NCBI RefSeq assembly: GCF_004368405.1
Contig: NZ_SBJH01000042.1
Coordinates: 62,001-126,000 of the forward strand
Direction: 5' to 3'
Source: Olivibacter sp. XZL3
Lineage (GTDB): Bacteria > Bacteroidota > Bacteroidia > Sphingobacteriales > Sphingobacteriaceae
DNA: 64,000 nt
Position numbers and translations under genes: made by a program. This document shows, one piece after another, positions 54,728 through 63,884 of this stretch. Below the pieces are notes generated by a model. The model was not told where the DNA came from and made no database searches. It saw only the letters and a list, made by a program, of their open reading frames with translations. Within the stretch, counting starts at the first letter, position 1; each line of letters begins with the position of its first letter.

Positions 54728-55712
54728 ATACCGACCCTATGATGGCCGGAACAATCAGATTAATAAACCAAATGGACGCAGCGGATGCCATAACGGCCAA
54801 CTCCTGCGTTGTTATAAAGGCGAAAAGATAGCCAGCTGTTACGCTTCGTACTCCTATATCCAGCAAATCTAACGAAGGCATTGCAGATTGAATAAAAAAC
54901 AATAAAAAAATCATTAGAATCATCGGCAATGTGGGTATAGAAGGTATAAGAATATGCATAATCAGCACGTATTGCGATGTAAAAACGATATATCTCAGCA
55001 AGGATACCGTAAAAATATATCTTAGTTCCTGCATGCTATATCGCTCTAAGAGCGAGAAAAAGCGATGAACTTTCGCCAGCCACTTTAAGCGTCGAATAAA
55101 GCGATTAAGCAACTTAATTCTAAAGTACAACACCAACATTAGTACAATAAAGGCGATTGCTGCAGCACAGAGGAGTACATACAGCCAAAACGGGGGACGT
55201 TTATAACTTCCAATAAACCAAAGCAGGGCCGTTGCTCCCATGATATTGGTGATAACTAACTGTGCAAATGCTCCGACGGCCATCGCCAATACGCCAAATA
55301 GGCGCTTACGCGGCTTTAAGAACAACACCCGTCCGCCGTATTCGCCAATCCTGTTTGGCGTAAAAATCGCCCAACTTAATCCACAAAAAACGGATTCAAA
55401 CGCGCGGACGAAAGAAAGTTTCTGTATAGGCCGACAGAGGTATTGCCATTTGACGCATTCGAGTGACCAATTTACCATCATTAACATGACGAGCGAAAAG
55501 ATGGTAACAAACAGCACCTCTTTGTTTAACTGTTTTACTAACGAATTGAATTCGTACAAATTATGGTTATCGCTCAGCTTCTTATATACAAACCATATGG
55601 TTAATAAGAGTACGGCTATCTTCGTGCTTATGCTGATTATTTTTCTCCCCTTAACGCTCAATGGTATTTTTGTTTTTGCAATGTTAAGAAAACTTAAATA
55701 AAATTGTAACAT
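54687..55712 (-). CDS. Lysylphosphatidylglycerol synthase transmembrane-domain/UPF0104 family protein
   Basis: The 341-residue protein consists of about eight membrane helices in the flippase-like arrangement of the LPG-synthase TM region, with F-E-S-V-F-C-G-L-S-W-A-I-F-T-P-N-R-I-G-E and G-G-R-V-L-F-L-K. The soluble aminoacyltransferase domain of MprF is not present. It may flip a lipid made or modified by the downstream GT2. The overlap of about 41 bp suggests the two act together. Confidence 0.8.
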   Translation of the reverse strand: MLQFYLSFLNIAKTKIPLSVKGRKIISISTKIAVLLLTIWFVYKKLSDNHNLYEFNSLVKQLNKEVLFVTIFSLVMLMMVNWSLECVKWQYLCRPIQKLSFVRAFESVFCGLSWAIFTPNRIGEYGGRVLFLKPRKRLFGVLAMAVGAFAQLVITNIMGATALLWFIGSYKRPPFWLYVLLCAAAIAFIVLMLVLYFRIKLLNRFIRRLKWLAKVHRFFSLLERYSMQELRYIFTVSLLRYIVFTSQYVLIMHILIPSIPTLPMILMIFLLFFIQSAMPSLDLLDIGVRSVTAGYLFAFITTQELAVMASAASIWFINLIVPAIIGSVFVFKINFFGNSNS

Positions 55713-55772
55713 GCCAAGGCCGAAAGAACGTTCTCAACGCTTTTTATGATAATAAAATCGTAATATTGTGCC

Positions 55773-56339
55773 ATGTTGCAACGCGATTTAAAGGAGCGCA
55801 TTATCTTGGGAATCGATCCCGGCACCAAGGTTATGGGATATGGCTTGATCAAAGAGAAGGGAAAACAACTTACACTCATTAGCCTAGGAATCGTTAAATT
55901 GGCCCATCTGGACAATCATGCGCTGAAGTTGCAACGCATATTCGAAAAGACTGCAGCCTTAATCGATCAATATCATCCGGATTGCATGGCTTTAGAAGAT
56001 CCCTTTTATGGCAAAAACATCCAAGTGATCCTAAAATTAGGAAGAGCGCAAGGGGTGGCCATGGCTGCGGCCTTAGCCAAAAGCGTTGAAATCGCAGAAT
56101 ATGCACCCAGAAAGATTAAGCAATCAGTTACAGGAAATGGAAGCGCATCAAAAGAACAGGTGGCTTCTATGCTAAAGAGTTTACTAAACTTCAACGAAAG
56201 CCCACAATTCCTTGATGCGACAGATGGTTTAGCGGTAGCGGTATGCCATGCCTTTCAGGGAAGCAGCGCGGGTAGCAATAAAAAGAACTATACCGGCTGG
56301 GAGGCCTTTATAAAAGACAATACACATCGCCTGAAATAA
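55773..56339 (+). CDS. ruvC: Holliday junction resolvase RuvC
   Basis: RuvC cleaves four-way recombination junctions. The 188-residue protein has G-I-D-P-G-T-K-V-M-G-Y-G with the first catalytic Asp, A-L-E-D-P-F-Y-G-K-N with the Glu, and D-A-T-D-G-L-A-V-A-V-C-H near the C-terminus. A TAATATTG element four bases before the ATG has one mismatch to TAnnTTTG. ruvA and ruvB are not here. Confidence 0.95.
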   Translation: MLQRDLKERIILGIDPGTKVMGYGLIKEKGKQLTLISLGIVKLAHLDNHALKLQRIFEKTAALIDQYHPDCMALEDPFYGKNIQVILKLGRAQGVAMAAALAKSVEIAEYAPRKIKQSVTGNGSASKEQVASMLKSLLNFNESPQFLDATDGLAVAVCHAFQGSSAGSNKKNYTGWEAFIKDNTHRLK

Positions 56340-56366
56340 GTACCCGGTTGCACGCCGTGTTCAATA

Positions 56367-56780
56367 TCAGGACTTGCTGGTTAATTTGGCAAGTTCTTCT
56401 CTGATTCGTTCGGCATGTATATTCAGTTGTTCGCTGCTAAGGCTGAGCTTTTCCTTTGAGAAATTAATATCGCCAACGTGATTGATCGGTACCAAGTGAA
56501 TATGCGCATGCGGAACCTCTAAACCCACCACTGCCACGCCCACCTTTTCACAAGGAAAAACGACCTTGATCGCGGATGCGACAATCTTAGCGAACATCCA
56601 AATCCCCATGTATTCATCGTCGTCCAGATCAAAGATATAATCTGTTTCTTTTTTTGGAATAACAAGCACGTGCCCTTCCGCTAAAGGCTGGATGTCCAAG
56701 AACGCTAAAAAGTCATTTGATTCAGCTACTTTATATGAAGGAATTTCGCCTGATACGATTTTTGAAAATATAGAAGACAT
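56367..56780 (-). CDS. HIT family nucleotide hydrolase
   Basis: The 137-residue protein carries the histidine triad H-A-H-I-H-L-V-P and the N-terminal F-S-K-I-V-S-G-E-I-P-S-Y motif. Hint-type members hydrolyse AMP-lysine or similar nucleotide conjugates. I start at ATG 56780 (MSSIFSKIV); an upstream in-frame start at 56864 would add 28 unlikely residues. It faces ruvC tail to tail. Confidence 0.93.
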   Translation of the reverse strand: MSSIFSKIVSGEIPSYKVAESNDFLAFLDIQPLAEGHVLVIPKKETDYIFDLDDDEYMGIWMFAKIVASAIKVVFPCEKVGVAVVGLEVPHAHIHLVPINHVGDINFSKEKLSLSSEQLNIHAERIREELAKLTSKS

Positions 56781-56885
56781 AGTAAGTAAAAATTCAAAAG
56801 TAAAAAAACTTATCTCTGTTGGAATGGCCTGCCTCCCGAAGGAATGGTAAAACCACCAGACCAAAGGTAATTTATTTTTAGTGCT

Positions 56886-56920
56886 ATGTGGCGGTTATGG
56901 CAGCAACCGCACATAACCGC
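56886..56920. other. Alternative inverted repeats between greA and HIT genes
   Basis: GCGGTTATG (56891-56899) pairs with CATAACCGC (56912-56920). ATGTG-CGGTT (56886-56896, one bulge) can instead pair with AACCGCACAT (56905-56914). The two are mutually exclusive. There is no U-tract, so it does not look like a classical terminator. Confidence 0.4.
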
Positions 56921-56927
56921 TAACAGC

Positions 56928-57401
56928 TTATCTCGAAATTTCTAATATTTCCAGTTCAATTTTCCCTGCGGGCACTTCTATTTCGGCCTTATCCCCAACC
57001 GATTTACCTAATAGACCTTGCGCGATGGGTGATTTTACGGAGATCTTTCCAGACTTAAGGTCTGCTTCCGTTTCTGAGACTAATTGGTAAGTCATAACCG
57101 CTCCATTTTTTGTATTCTTGAGTTTCACAATAGATAAGGCCAGTACTTTGGTTACATCCAATTTAGATTCATCAATTAATCTGGCATTCGCCAAAACCTC
57201 TTCAAGTTTGGCTATTTTAGCTTCATGAAGGCCTTGCGCTTCTTTGGCCGCGTCGTACTCTGCATTTTCGGATAAGTCTCCTTTATCCCTTGCTTCTGCA
57301 ATAGCCTTCGCTATGGCCGCCCTTCCTTCCGTCTTCAGATATTGAAGTTCCTCTTTCAGCTTTTCCAATCCTTCTTTGCTATAATATGTTACGTCTGCCA
57401 T
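56928..57401 (-). CDS. greA: Transcription elongation factor GreA
   Basis: GreA rescues backtracked RNA polymerase by stimulating RNA cleavage. The 157-residue protein has an N-terminal coiled coil with the catalytic acidic tip (D-K-G-D-L-S-E-N-A-E-Y) and the C-terminal FKBP-like domain with S-P-I-A-Q-G-L-L-G-K-S-V-G-D. I use ATG 57401 (MADVTYYSKEG); the upstream extension is unlikely to be translated. Confidence 0.95.
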   Translation of the reverse strand: MADVTYYSKEGLEKLKEELQYLKTEGRAAIAKAIAEARDKGDLSENAEYDAAKEAQGLHEAKIAKLEEVLANARLIDESKLDVTKVLALSIVKLKNTKNGAVMTYQLVSETEADLKSGKISVKSPIAQGLLGKSVGDKAEIEVPAGKIELEILEISR

Positions 57402-57424
57402 AAAAAAATAATATATTAAGGTTC

Positions 57425-57475
57425 CATTATAAAAAATAAGCAAGACCACGCCTAATTACCAAGCGTGGTCTTGCT
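57425..57475 (-). terminator. Terminator of the S9 peptidase-kinase-regulator operon
   Basis: A 13-bp perfect stem (57439-57451 with 57463-57475, core GACCACGC/GCGTGGTC) is followed on the minus strand by a TTATTTTTT tract. It ends the two-component operon ahead of greA. Confidence 0.85.
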
Positions 57476-57545
57476 GAATTACCAACGAAGTTAACTCAAT
57501 TTTCTTAAAAAAACAAATTCAACTGCCTCTTGATCTGCTTCCCGC

Positions 57546-58238
57546 CTACGTTCTTTCTGCCACAAATTTATAGCCCATTCCCCTTACCGTTTGCAGATGG
57601 TAAGGCTTGTCTGGATTAATTTCGATCTTTTTTCTTAATCGTACAATATGCATATCTAATGTGCGTGTGTTGACATTAGAGCTATACCCCCATACTACCT
57701 GCATGAGTTCATCTCTGCTGATAACCCGATTAACGTTCTGCAAAAAATAAAGCAAGATCCGATTTTCAAGAATCGTCAATTCTATCTTCTTACCGTCCCT
57801 AATTAAAGAATGCGTATTGGGATGATGCTCGGTATTGCCGAAATAGAGGGTGTCATTTGTATTGTTGACAAAAAATTTCACTTTATTCTCAATCATGGCC
57901 ACCAAGACGTCCATATTGAAAGGTTTGGTTATATAATCCGAAACACCAAAGCTATACGCGTCAATTTTATCTATATCTTGCGACTTTGCCGTCATCATAA
58001 TAATCAGGTTGTTAAAGCCTGCTTTACGCAGATTAGTGCATACTTCAGATCCCTGCTTTCCAGGTAACATCCAGTCCAATAATACGATATCGGGCTTTTC
58101 GCTCAATATCAATGCCTCCGCCTCCTTCCCGTTCGAAGCTTGTATTACGTGATAATGTTCTGATTCCAGGCGATGAACAACCAAAAAACGGAGATTTTCA
58201 TCATCTTCGATGACAGCAATTTTAGTGTTTTTTTGCAT
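57546..58238 (-). CDS. OmpR-family response regulator
   Basis: The 230-residue protein has an N-terminal receiver with the acidic pair (I-E-D-D), phospho-acceptor Asp (V-L-L-D-W-M-L-P-G) and Lys (I-T-K-P-F). A winged-helix DNA-binding domain follows (R-V-I-S-R-D-E-L-M-Q-V-V-W-G; R-T-L-D-M-H-I-V-R-L-R-K-K-I). The partner kinase is 27 bp upstream. Target genes are not indicated by the sequence. Confidence 0.94.
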   Translation of the reverse strand: MQKNTKIAVIEDDENLRFLVVHRLESEHYHVIQASNGKEAEALILSEKPDIVLLDWMLPGKQGSEVCTNLRKAGFNNLIIMMTAKSQDIDKIDAYSFGVSDYITKPFNMDVLVAMIENKVKFFVNNTNDTLYFGNTEHHPNTHSLIRDGKKIELTILENRILLYFLQNVNRVISRDELMQVVWGYSSNVNTRTLDMHIVRLRKKIEINPDKPYHLQTVRGMGYKFVAERT

Positions 58239-58265
58239 AGTCTTACTTCTGTGCCGTTTGTCTAA

Positions 58266-59909
58266 TTAATGTGCATATGGCAGTGTTACTATAAACGTTG
58301 ACCCCTTCCCTACCGTGCTCTTCACTTGTATATCTCCCTCCATAAAGTTCAACAACTCTTTACAAAACGCCAAGCCTAAACCGACACTGCCTTGTTGGTT
58401 ATACTGACTTTTTACTCGATAAAATTTCTTAAAGATGTTTATAAGCTCACTTTTAGGAATTCCTATCCCCTTATCAACAAACTTAAACATTATTTGCTTT
58501 TTTTGCCTAAAAATTGTGATTTTTAACGATTTACTTCCCTCTTCGGAATACTTATAAGCATTGTCTATTAGGTTTTGAAACACACTTCCTAACAACACAG
58601 GATCTGTGTACAGGGTAGACACCTCTTTGAGCTCATACTGCAAGTCAAAATCCGGAAATTTGAGCTGGTATGTACTGATGAGTTTCCTGCAAAATTCGTC
58701 GAGATTTACCTTCTCGTAGGCTAGCTTAATAGACTTGTTTTCAATTTGGGTAAATGACAGCAAGGTATTCAATAAGTTGTTTAGCTTATCGGCTTCTTCA
58801 TCTAATATTTTACCGTATAACTGCCGGGTGTCATCCTTAAGTTCCTTTGCGCTTCGAATATTATTTCCGGCTATTTTAATAACGCTTACAGGGGTTTTAA
58901 ACTCGTGGGTCAGGTTGTTCACGAAGTCATATTGCAGTTTAAACATTTTATTGTTAAAACTGATATTTCTGTAGATCAGGTAGCCAATTATAAACAGCAC
59001 AAGGTACCCCATCGAAATCATGAGTGCTAAAGGCATAAAACGTCTATTGGCTTCATTTGTTAAAAAATTTCTGTTCGCGCTGAAGTATATCTTATAAGAT
59101 GCAAGCGCCCCTGGCAATGGGCTCTCGGCAGTTAACAAATCAGGGTCGGTATCAAGCGAAGTATAAAACAAAGGCTTTATCTCTATTTTCTCATAAAGTT
59201 CGGGATGATTGTTCTGTAATTTCAGCGCCTGTGGATCGATATAGTAGCTCAATATATCTTGTTCATAAACAGAATTGTTGTCTACAGATCCTTCGACGAA
59301 CTGCTTATAGGCTTTAATATCCTCCTTGCGAGGAATATTCATATAGGTGATCTTCTCAGGAATGACGGCATAGAAAAACTTATTTATTTCGTCGTTATTA
59401 ACGCTCCGCGAGGTATCAGCAATATCAATAAAGCCACTAAGCCTGGCGGCCATGCTATTGAAATCATCTGCTATACGGATATCCATTTTGGTGCCTGAAC
59501 CGGCTTTATAGATAATATGACTCTTCGGACAGTCCCTATTAAACTGATAGACGACGCGAGGGCTTATGGCAAGCCCTCCAGCTGTATTACTCACATAGGC
59601 ATCAAAAAACAAGATCCGCTTTACAAAGTCATATTTCCTTAGTATTGAATCCGCATAAATAAGGGCGGAATTTGAATCGAGATAGCCTTGATAAAAGGAT
59701 ACTTCCGGTATTTTATTGAAGAAAAGGTCGTTATAAGATTCGATATTTTTGTCTAAAACATCTATTTTTTTACCTACAAATTCATTTTCTACGATTTTTC
59801 GCGCATATTTTTTCGCAAAGCCCAATGCTGTGATAAACAATAGCGAGGCCAATACTGCAAAAATGATAATGAGCCAGTAATTTTTTCTATAGTGGTTATG
59901 ATGTGGCAT
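58266..59909 (-). CDS. Membrane-bound sensor histidine kinase
   Basis: The 547-residue protein has a first membrane helix (about 12-30), an extracytoplasmic sensor region of about 265 residues of no recognised family, a second helix (about 296-314), the H-box (N-L-T-H-E-F-K-T-P-V), and the ATPase boxes N (N-L-I-D-N-A-Y-K-Y), G1 (D-K-G-I-G-I-P) and G2 (G-L-G-L-A-F). There is no HAMP domain evident. It lies between the S9 peptidase (21 bp) and the response regulator (27 bp). Confidence 0.93.
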   Translation of the reverse strand: MPHHNHYRKNYWLIIIFAVLASLLFITALGFAKKYARKIVENEFVGKKIDVLDKNIESYNDLFFNKIPEVSFYQGYLDSNSALIYADSILRKYDFVKRILFFDAYVSNTAGGLAISPRVVYQFNRDCPKSHIIYKAGSGTKMDIRIADDFNSMAARLSGFIDIADTSRSVNNDEINKFFYAVIPEKITYMNIPRKEDIKAYKQFVEGSVDNNSVYEQDILSYYIDPQALKLQNNHPELYEKIEIKPLFYTSLDTDPDLLTAESPLPGALASYKIYFSANRNFLTNEANRRFMPLALMISMGYLVLFIIGYLIYRNISFNNKMFKLQYDFVNNLTHEFKTPVSVIKIAGNNIRSAKELKDDTRQLYGKILDEEADKLNNLLNTLLSFTQIENKSIKLAYEKVNLDEFCRKLISTYQLKFPDFDLQYELKEVSTLYTDPVLLGSVFQNLIDNAYKYSEEGSKSLKITIFRQKKQIMFKFVDKGIGIPKSELINIFKKFYRVKSQYNQQGSVGLGLAFCKELLNFMEGDIQVKSTVGKGSTFIVTLPYAH

Positions 59910-59930
59910 ATTATACCCGATAAGCCTATT

Positions 59931-61817
59931 TTAATTCCCGCCGAGATTGGCCGCGAAAAAAGCCTCTAGTTGTTGATAAAACGCCAAACGCGCCTGCTCA
60001 TCTTTAAAGAAATGTCCTTCTTTCTCTTTTAAAAAATAAGTTATATTAATATTCTTTCCTTTAAGATCTCTTACCATCTGATTCGTTTCATTTACATTAC
60101 CCCGTTCATCTTTGCCACCCTGTGCGATAAAAATAGGCCCTTTGATTTTATCGGTGTGAAAAACAGGAGAAACGGCCCGGAAGTAGTCTGCTTGCTTCTC
60201 TGGATTGCCAATTATCTCATAATACATTTGCAAATATGGCTTATAGTAAGGTGGTATTTCCTTTAGGTAAGTAAACAAATTTGTAATTCCCGAATAGGAT
60301 GCGGCACATTTATACAGATCCTGATGGAAACAGGCGCCATATAGTGCACAGAAACCACCGAAGCTATATCCATAAATGCCAATTCTTTTAGGGTCTGCGA
60401 TTTTTTTATCGATCAGGTATCTTACGCCATCAGCAATATCTTCTTGTATTTTACCTCCCCATTCGCCGAAGCCTGCGGACCAGAACGCTTTTCCATATCC
60501 GGTTGACCCGCGGTAATTCGGCTGGAAGACTGCGTAGCCGCGGTTTGCTAAAAATTGGACCTCGCTGTTATATTCCCACACATTTCTTGCAGAAGGCCCG
60601 TTATGCGGAATGACAATGAGCGGCAAACCTTGCTTTCTCAGTCGATTCGGCAAGGTCAAATAGCCACTAATGGGCATCCCATCCCGTGCATTGTAGCGGA
60701 TAGAATCCATTTTGCACAATTTCCGACCATTAAGTGCCGGATTGACATCAGCCAATTTCGTTAAGCGGTCGTCGTTAATACTATATAAGTAGACAGCTCC
60801 GGGGTCATCGTCTGCGTAAGTACGGATAATGAATCTCGTCTCCGCTTCATTCTTATCGACGACACGCATCCAATAACCATTTAGTCGGCGTCGCAGATCC
60901 TCGTGCACATCCTTTATTCTCTTGTTAAAATAATACTTCTCGGGCTTCCATGTGTCGTATTCGGCATAAGCCAAGCCTTTTGCCACCGAAGAAAAACGAA
61001 TGTCTTCTATATCACTTTCGGGATGCATATAAACAGTTTTGATCTCTTCGCCTTTGTCGAGATCAATAATTACCAAAGCGAGTTTGTCCCTATCAATATT
61101 CGACAAAGCGTATATATGGTTAGTCCGTCCTTCCAAAAACCGCAAAGGCTTAACCGTTGTCTTAAAATTATTCTCAAAAACGCGTCTGAAGGCATGCTCT
61201 TCGTCTTCACGATAAAGCAACGTTTCGTTTACACCATCACTGGCAATGGCCAACCGCACTTTTCCATCAGGATCGGCAACCCAATTGCTGATATTACCCG
61301 GATTTCGGGCGACAATTTTTAGGTGACAGTTATGGAGATTTAGGCGATAAACGTCGAATACAGAGGAGTCTCTTTTGTTTAGGGAGATCAACAACTCGTC
61401 GTTATTTACTTGTTGGCTCACCCAGCGGAAACGCATCGGTTCGGGCGTTATCAAATTACGGACTGAAAGCGAGGTTCTGTTAACTGCATAAATACTTAAA
61501 TTATCATCCTTCGATCGCTCTTTCCAAAAAACAAGTTCATCATCATCAGCCCAAAAGTAATTAGCGATATTTTTATCTGTTTCGGTTGTAATACGCTTCG
61601 GTTCAGCGTTATCCCAAGTAGTTAGATAAAGGTTTTGGGTTCCGTTGTAAGATTGTAAAAAGGCGATATAGTTTCCACTGGGAGAAATTTGAAAATTACT
61701 TTTCGGCGATTTCATAAAAAAACTCTCTATCGGAATTTCTTCTCTTCTGGCAAAATCATTGCAAGCGCAAAAACTTAAAAGAAAAAACACTAAAACGATC
61801 GGAGTAAGAATCCTCAT
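59931..61817 (-). CDS. S9 family prolyl oligopeptidase-like lipoprotein
   Basis: The 628-residue protein starts at ATG 61817. It has a signal peptide with a Cys at a lipobox-like position (L-S-F-C-A-C-N), a beta-propeller in the first half, and an alpha/beta hydrolase in the second: Ser in G-Y-S-F-G-G, Asp in G-G-K-D-E-R-G and His in E-G-H-F-F. S9 members cleave small peptides or remove N-terminal dipeptides. It is co-transcribed with the kinase and regulator genes that follow. The upstream gap (61818-62115) holds two short palindromes but no gene. Confidence 0.86.
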   Translation of the reverse strand: MRILTPIVLVFFLLSFCACNDFARREEIPIESFFMKSPKSNFQISPSGNYIAFLQSYNGTQNLYLTTWDNAEPKRITTETDKNIANYFWADDDELVFWKERSKDDNLSIYAVNRTSLSVRNLITPEPMRFRWVSQQVNNDELLISLNKRDSSVFDVYRLNLHNCHLKIVARNPGNISNWVADPDGKVRLAIASDGVNETLLYREDEEHAFRRVFENNFKTTVKPLRFLEGRTNHIYALSNIDRDKLALVIIDLDKGEEIKTVYMHPESDIEDIRFSSVAKGLAYAEYDTWKPEKYYFNKRIKDVHEDLRRRLNGYWMRVVDKNEAETRFIIRTYADDDPGAVYLYSINDDRLTKLADVNPALNGRKLCKMDSIRYNARDGMPISGYLTLPNRLRKQGLPLIVIPHNGPSARNVWEYNSEVQFLANRGYAVFQPNYRGSTGYGKAFWSAGFGEWGGKIQEDIADGVRYLIDKKIADPKRIGIYGYSFGGFCALYGACFHQDLYKCAASYSGITNLFTYLKEIPPYYKPYLQMYYEIIGNPEKQADYFRAVSPVFHTDKIKGPIFIAQGGKDERGNVNETNQMVRDLKGKNINITYFLKEKEGHFFKDEQARLAFYQQLEAFFAANLGGN

Positions 61818-61879
61818 GTATGCCCGTCTCTTTATTATACCCAATTTGAGTTGTTTGTTCCCGGCGACCTACCAGGTGT

Positions 61880-61904
61880 GTACATTTTGTACGGTTAAGT
61901 TAAC
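61880..61904. promoter_or_regulatory. Two adjacent palindromes in the S9/DUF4286 divergent gap
   Basis: GTACA-TTT-TGTAC (61880-61892) and GTTAA-G-TTAAC (61894-61904) lie 63-87 bp upstream of the S9 peptidase ATG. The spacing and symmetry are compatible with an operator. Confidence 0.35.
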
Positions 61905-62115
61905 AAAAGAAGCTTTTTTTTTCAAAACTTGCGCGTAACATTTAAAGTACACTTCCTTCAATCCCTTCTCTCGCTAAAAAGCGGAGTTGATATATTCTTA
62001 TAAGCGCAGAAATTCAACGGCAACTCTAGGAAAGGCACCTTCTGTTTCAAAGCATTCTGAGCAGAAAATGATATCCGAACTCGAGTTAATACACGAGGAT
62101 TACTATCTTAGCCGA

Positions 62116-62418
62116 ATGATTTTATTTAATATTACGCACATTATTTCTGACCAAAAAGCCGCAGCGTATACCGAATGGCTTAAGGCCGAATATATTCCTT
62201 TGGTGAAGGAGCAGTCGCCATTTCGTGAAATAAGACTACTGAAGATTGTCGACTCTCCGAATGAAGGGCAGTCCTTAAGCCTGCAATTGTTCACAAATAA
62301 CCAGGATGATATACTAAAATTCAAAGAATCCCTGTTTAATATTTTACAGAAGAAGATGCAGGAAGACTTTTACGGACACCTTTTTCTGTTCGATACTGTT
62401 ATGGAATATATCGATTAA
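62116..62418 (+). CDS. DUF4286 family protein
   Basis: A 100-residue protein beginning MILFNITHIISDQ, the characteristic start of DUF4286, a small single-domain Bacteroidota family of unknown function. The core (W-L-K-A-E-Y-I-P, F-R-E-I-R-L-L-K) and ending (F-L-F-D-T-V-M-E-Y) fit. I use ATG 62116, since the upstream in-frame extension lacks similarity to the family. It precedes rfbC by 37 bp. Confidence 0.8.
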   Translation: MILFNITHIISDQKAAAYTEWLKAEYIPLVKEQSPFREIRLLKIVDSPNEGQSLSLQLFTNNQDDILKFKESLFNILQKKMQEDFYGHLFLFDTVMEYID

Positions 62419-62455
62419 GGTAAACAAACACGATTAGGTTACACACTATATTTAT

Positions 62456-63004
62456 ATGAATTTTATAAAGACACCGATAGAAGGGCTGATGATTATTGAA
62501 CCAAAGATTTGGAAAGACAACAGGGGAGCCTTTTTTGAAACTTATAATGAGCAATTATTTAAGGATAATGGCATCGATGAGCAATTCGTTCAAGACAATC
62601 AGTCAATATCCTGTAAAGGAGCCCTCCGCGGGCTGCATGCCCAAGCCGGCCCCCATGCGCAGGGAAAGCTTGTCCGTGTTATCAAGGGAAGCGTTATTGA
62701 CATTGCGGTAGACATCCGAAAAAAGTCGCCAACATTCGGCCAAAGCTTCCACATAGAGCTCAGTGAAGCCAATGCAAAAATGGTTTGGATTCCGGTTGGC
62801 TTTTTACATGGCTTTGTTTCACTGGAAGAGGATACAATCTTCTGTTACAAAGTGACGGGGAAATACGATAAGGAAAATGAAATCGGCGTTCGTTATAACG
62901 ACCCGGCCTTCAATATCCAATGGCCATTACCTCAAGATGAATTGGTATTGTCTGAAAAAGACTTGCAGTTACCTCTGCTTGCCGATATTGACAACCCTTT
63001 TTAA
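62456..63004 (+). CDS. rfbC: dTDP-4-dehydrorhamnose 3,5-epimerase
   Basis: RfbC makes dTDP-4-keto-L-rhamnose for LPS or capsule sugars. The 182-residue cupin has D-N-R-G-A-F-F-E-T-Y near residue 21, G-A-L-R-G-L-H-A-Q (with the catalytic His) near 60, and W-I-P-V-G-F-L-H-G-F. Other rfb genes (A, B, D) are not in the window. Confidence 0.95.
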   Translation: MNFIKTPIEGLMIIEPKIWKDNRGAFFETYNEQLFKDNGIDEQFVQDNQSISCKGALRGLHAQAGPHAQGKLVRVIKGSVIDIAVDIRKKSPTFGQSFHIELSEANAKMVWIPVGFLHGFVSLEEDTIFCYKVTGKYDKENEIGVRYNDPAFNIQWPLPQDELVLSEKDLQLPLLADIDNPF

Positions 63005-63023
63005 GTAGTAATTATAACCGGCG

Positions 63024-63078
63024 AGAAGCGGTCGGCTGTGCATTTTGTCAAGACAAATATTGTCAACCGCTTCTTTAC
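63024..63078. terminator. Terminator between rfbC and the OmpA-like gene
   Basis: AGAAGCGGT (63024-63032) pairs with ACCGCTTCT (63066-63074). A small inner hairpin (TTGTC/GACAA) lies in the loop, and a short T-rich tract follows on the plus strand. It overlaps the 3' boundary of the convergent OmpA-like gene. Confidence 0.55.
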
Positions 63079-63884
63079 TTTATTAAGTCGTAAAGTTCAT
63101 CTAATTTGGGTGACAGGACGATCTCTATTCTTCTATTCGCGCTCCTAGCTTCTGTGGTGCTGCTTGTGTCTACCGGCGTAAACTCGCCCTTTCCCGTTGC
63201 AATCAATCTTCTGGGATCAATACCTTCCTCTTCTGTCAAATACCTTACGACAGAGGTTGACCGCAAAACACTCAGATCCCAGTTGTCTTTTATCTGACCT
63301 AAACGTCTTACTTTTTGATCATCGGTATGACCTTCAACGGCTATGTTAATTTCAGGCTGCGTATCTAAAACTTTGGCCAACTCGGCAAGCGCTTGTTTTC
63401 CGTGTTGATCAATCACAATGCTACCTGAAGGAAACAGCAACTTATCTGCAAGTAACACATACACTTTCCCTTCCCGCATTTCTACTGTTAATCCGCTTTC
63501 GCGAAAGCCGAGTAATGCGCGTTGTAATTTATCTTTCAATAGGTTACCCGCTTCTTCACGTTTACGTAGCACGTCTTCGACTTCTTTTAAACGTTCTTCG
63601 CGTTCTGCTAAGTTGGCCGCCAATTTTTTAACCTCGCCCGAACTCGAACTCAAGCTTTTTTCCAAGGAAGCCAATTTCCTTCCTAAAGAGGCCGTATCAG
63701 CTTGTAGTTTAGCAAGCTCATCTTCCAAATTATCAATCTTTATCTGAGCTGCTCTCCAGCCCTGATTCAAGGAATCCTGTACATTCAGCATAGATTGATA
63801 AGCCTTAGGAGACATCACTTTACACCCGCTAAACAGCATACCCGCGAAGATAAATAAGCTAAAACCTTTATTAAGAAATGACAT
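63075..63884 (-). CDS. OmpA family peptidoglycan-binding lipoprotein
   Basis: The 269-residue protein has a lipobox (L-F-S-G-C near residue 21), a long coiled coil (about 35-135, repeated heptads such as L-E-D-E-L-A-K-L), and a C-terminal OmpA domain with V-E-G-H-T-D-D and R-L-I-A-T-G-K-G-E ... N-R-R-I-E-I. It anchors the outer membrane to peptidoglycan. I choose ATG 63884 because a normal signal peptide follows. It converges with rfbC. Confidence 0.88.
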   Translation of the reverse strand: MSFLNKGFSLFIFAGMLFSGCKVMSPKAYQSMLNVQDSLNQGWRAAQIKIDNLEDELAKLQADTASLGRKLASLEKSLSSSSGEVKKLAANLAEREERLKEVEDVLRKREEAGNLLKDKLQRALLGFRESGLTVEMREGKVYVLLADKLLFPSGSIVIDQHGKQALAELAKVLDTQPEINIAVEGHTDDQKVRRLGQIKDNWDLSVLRSTSVVRYLTEEEGIDPRRLIATGKGEFTPVDTSSTTEARSANRRIEIVLSPKLDELYDLIK

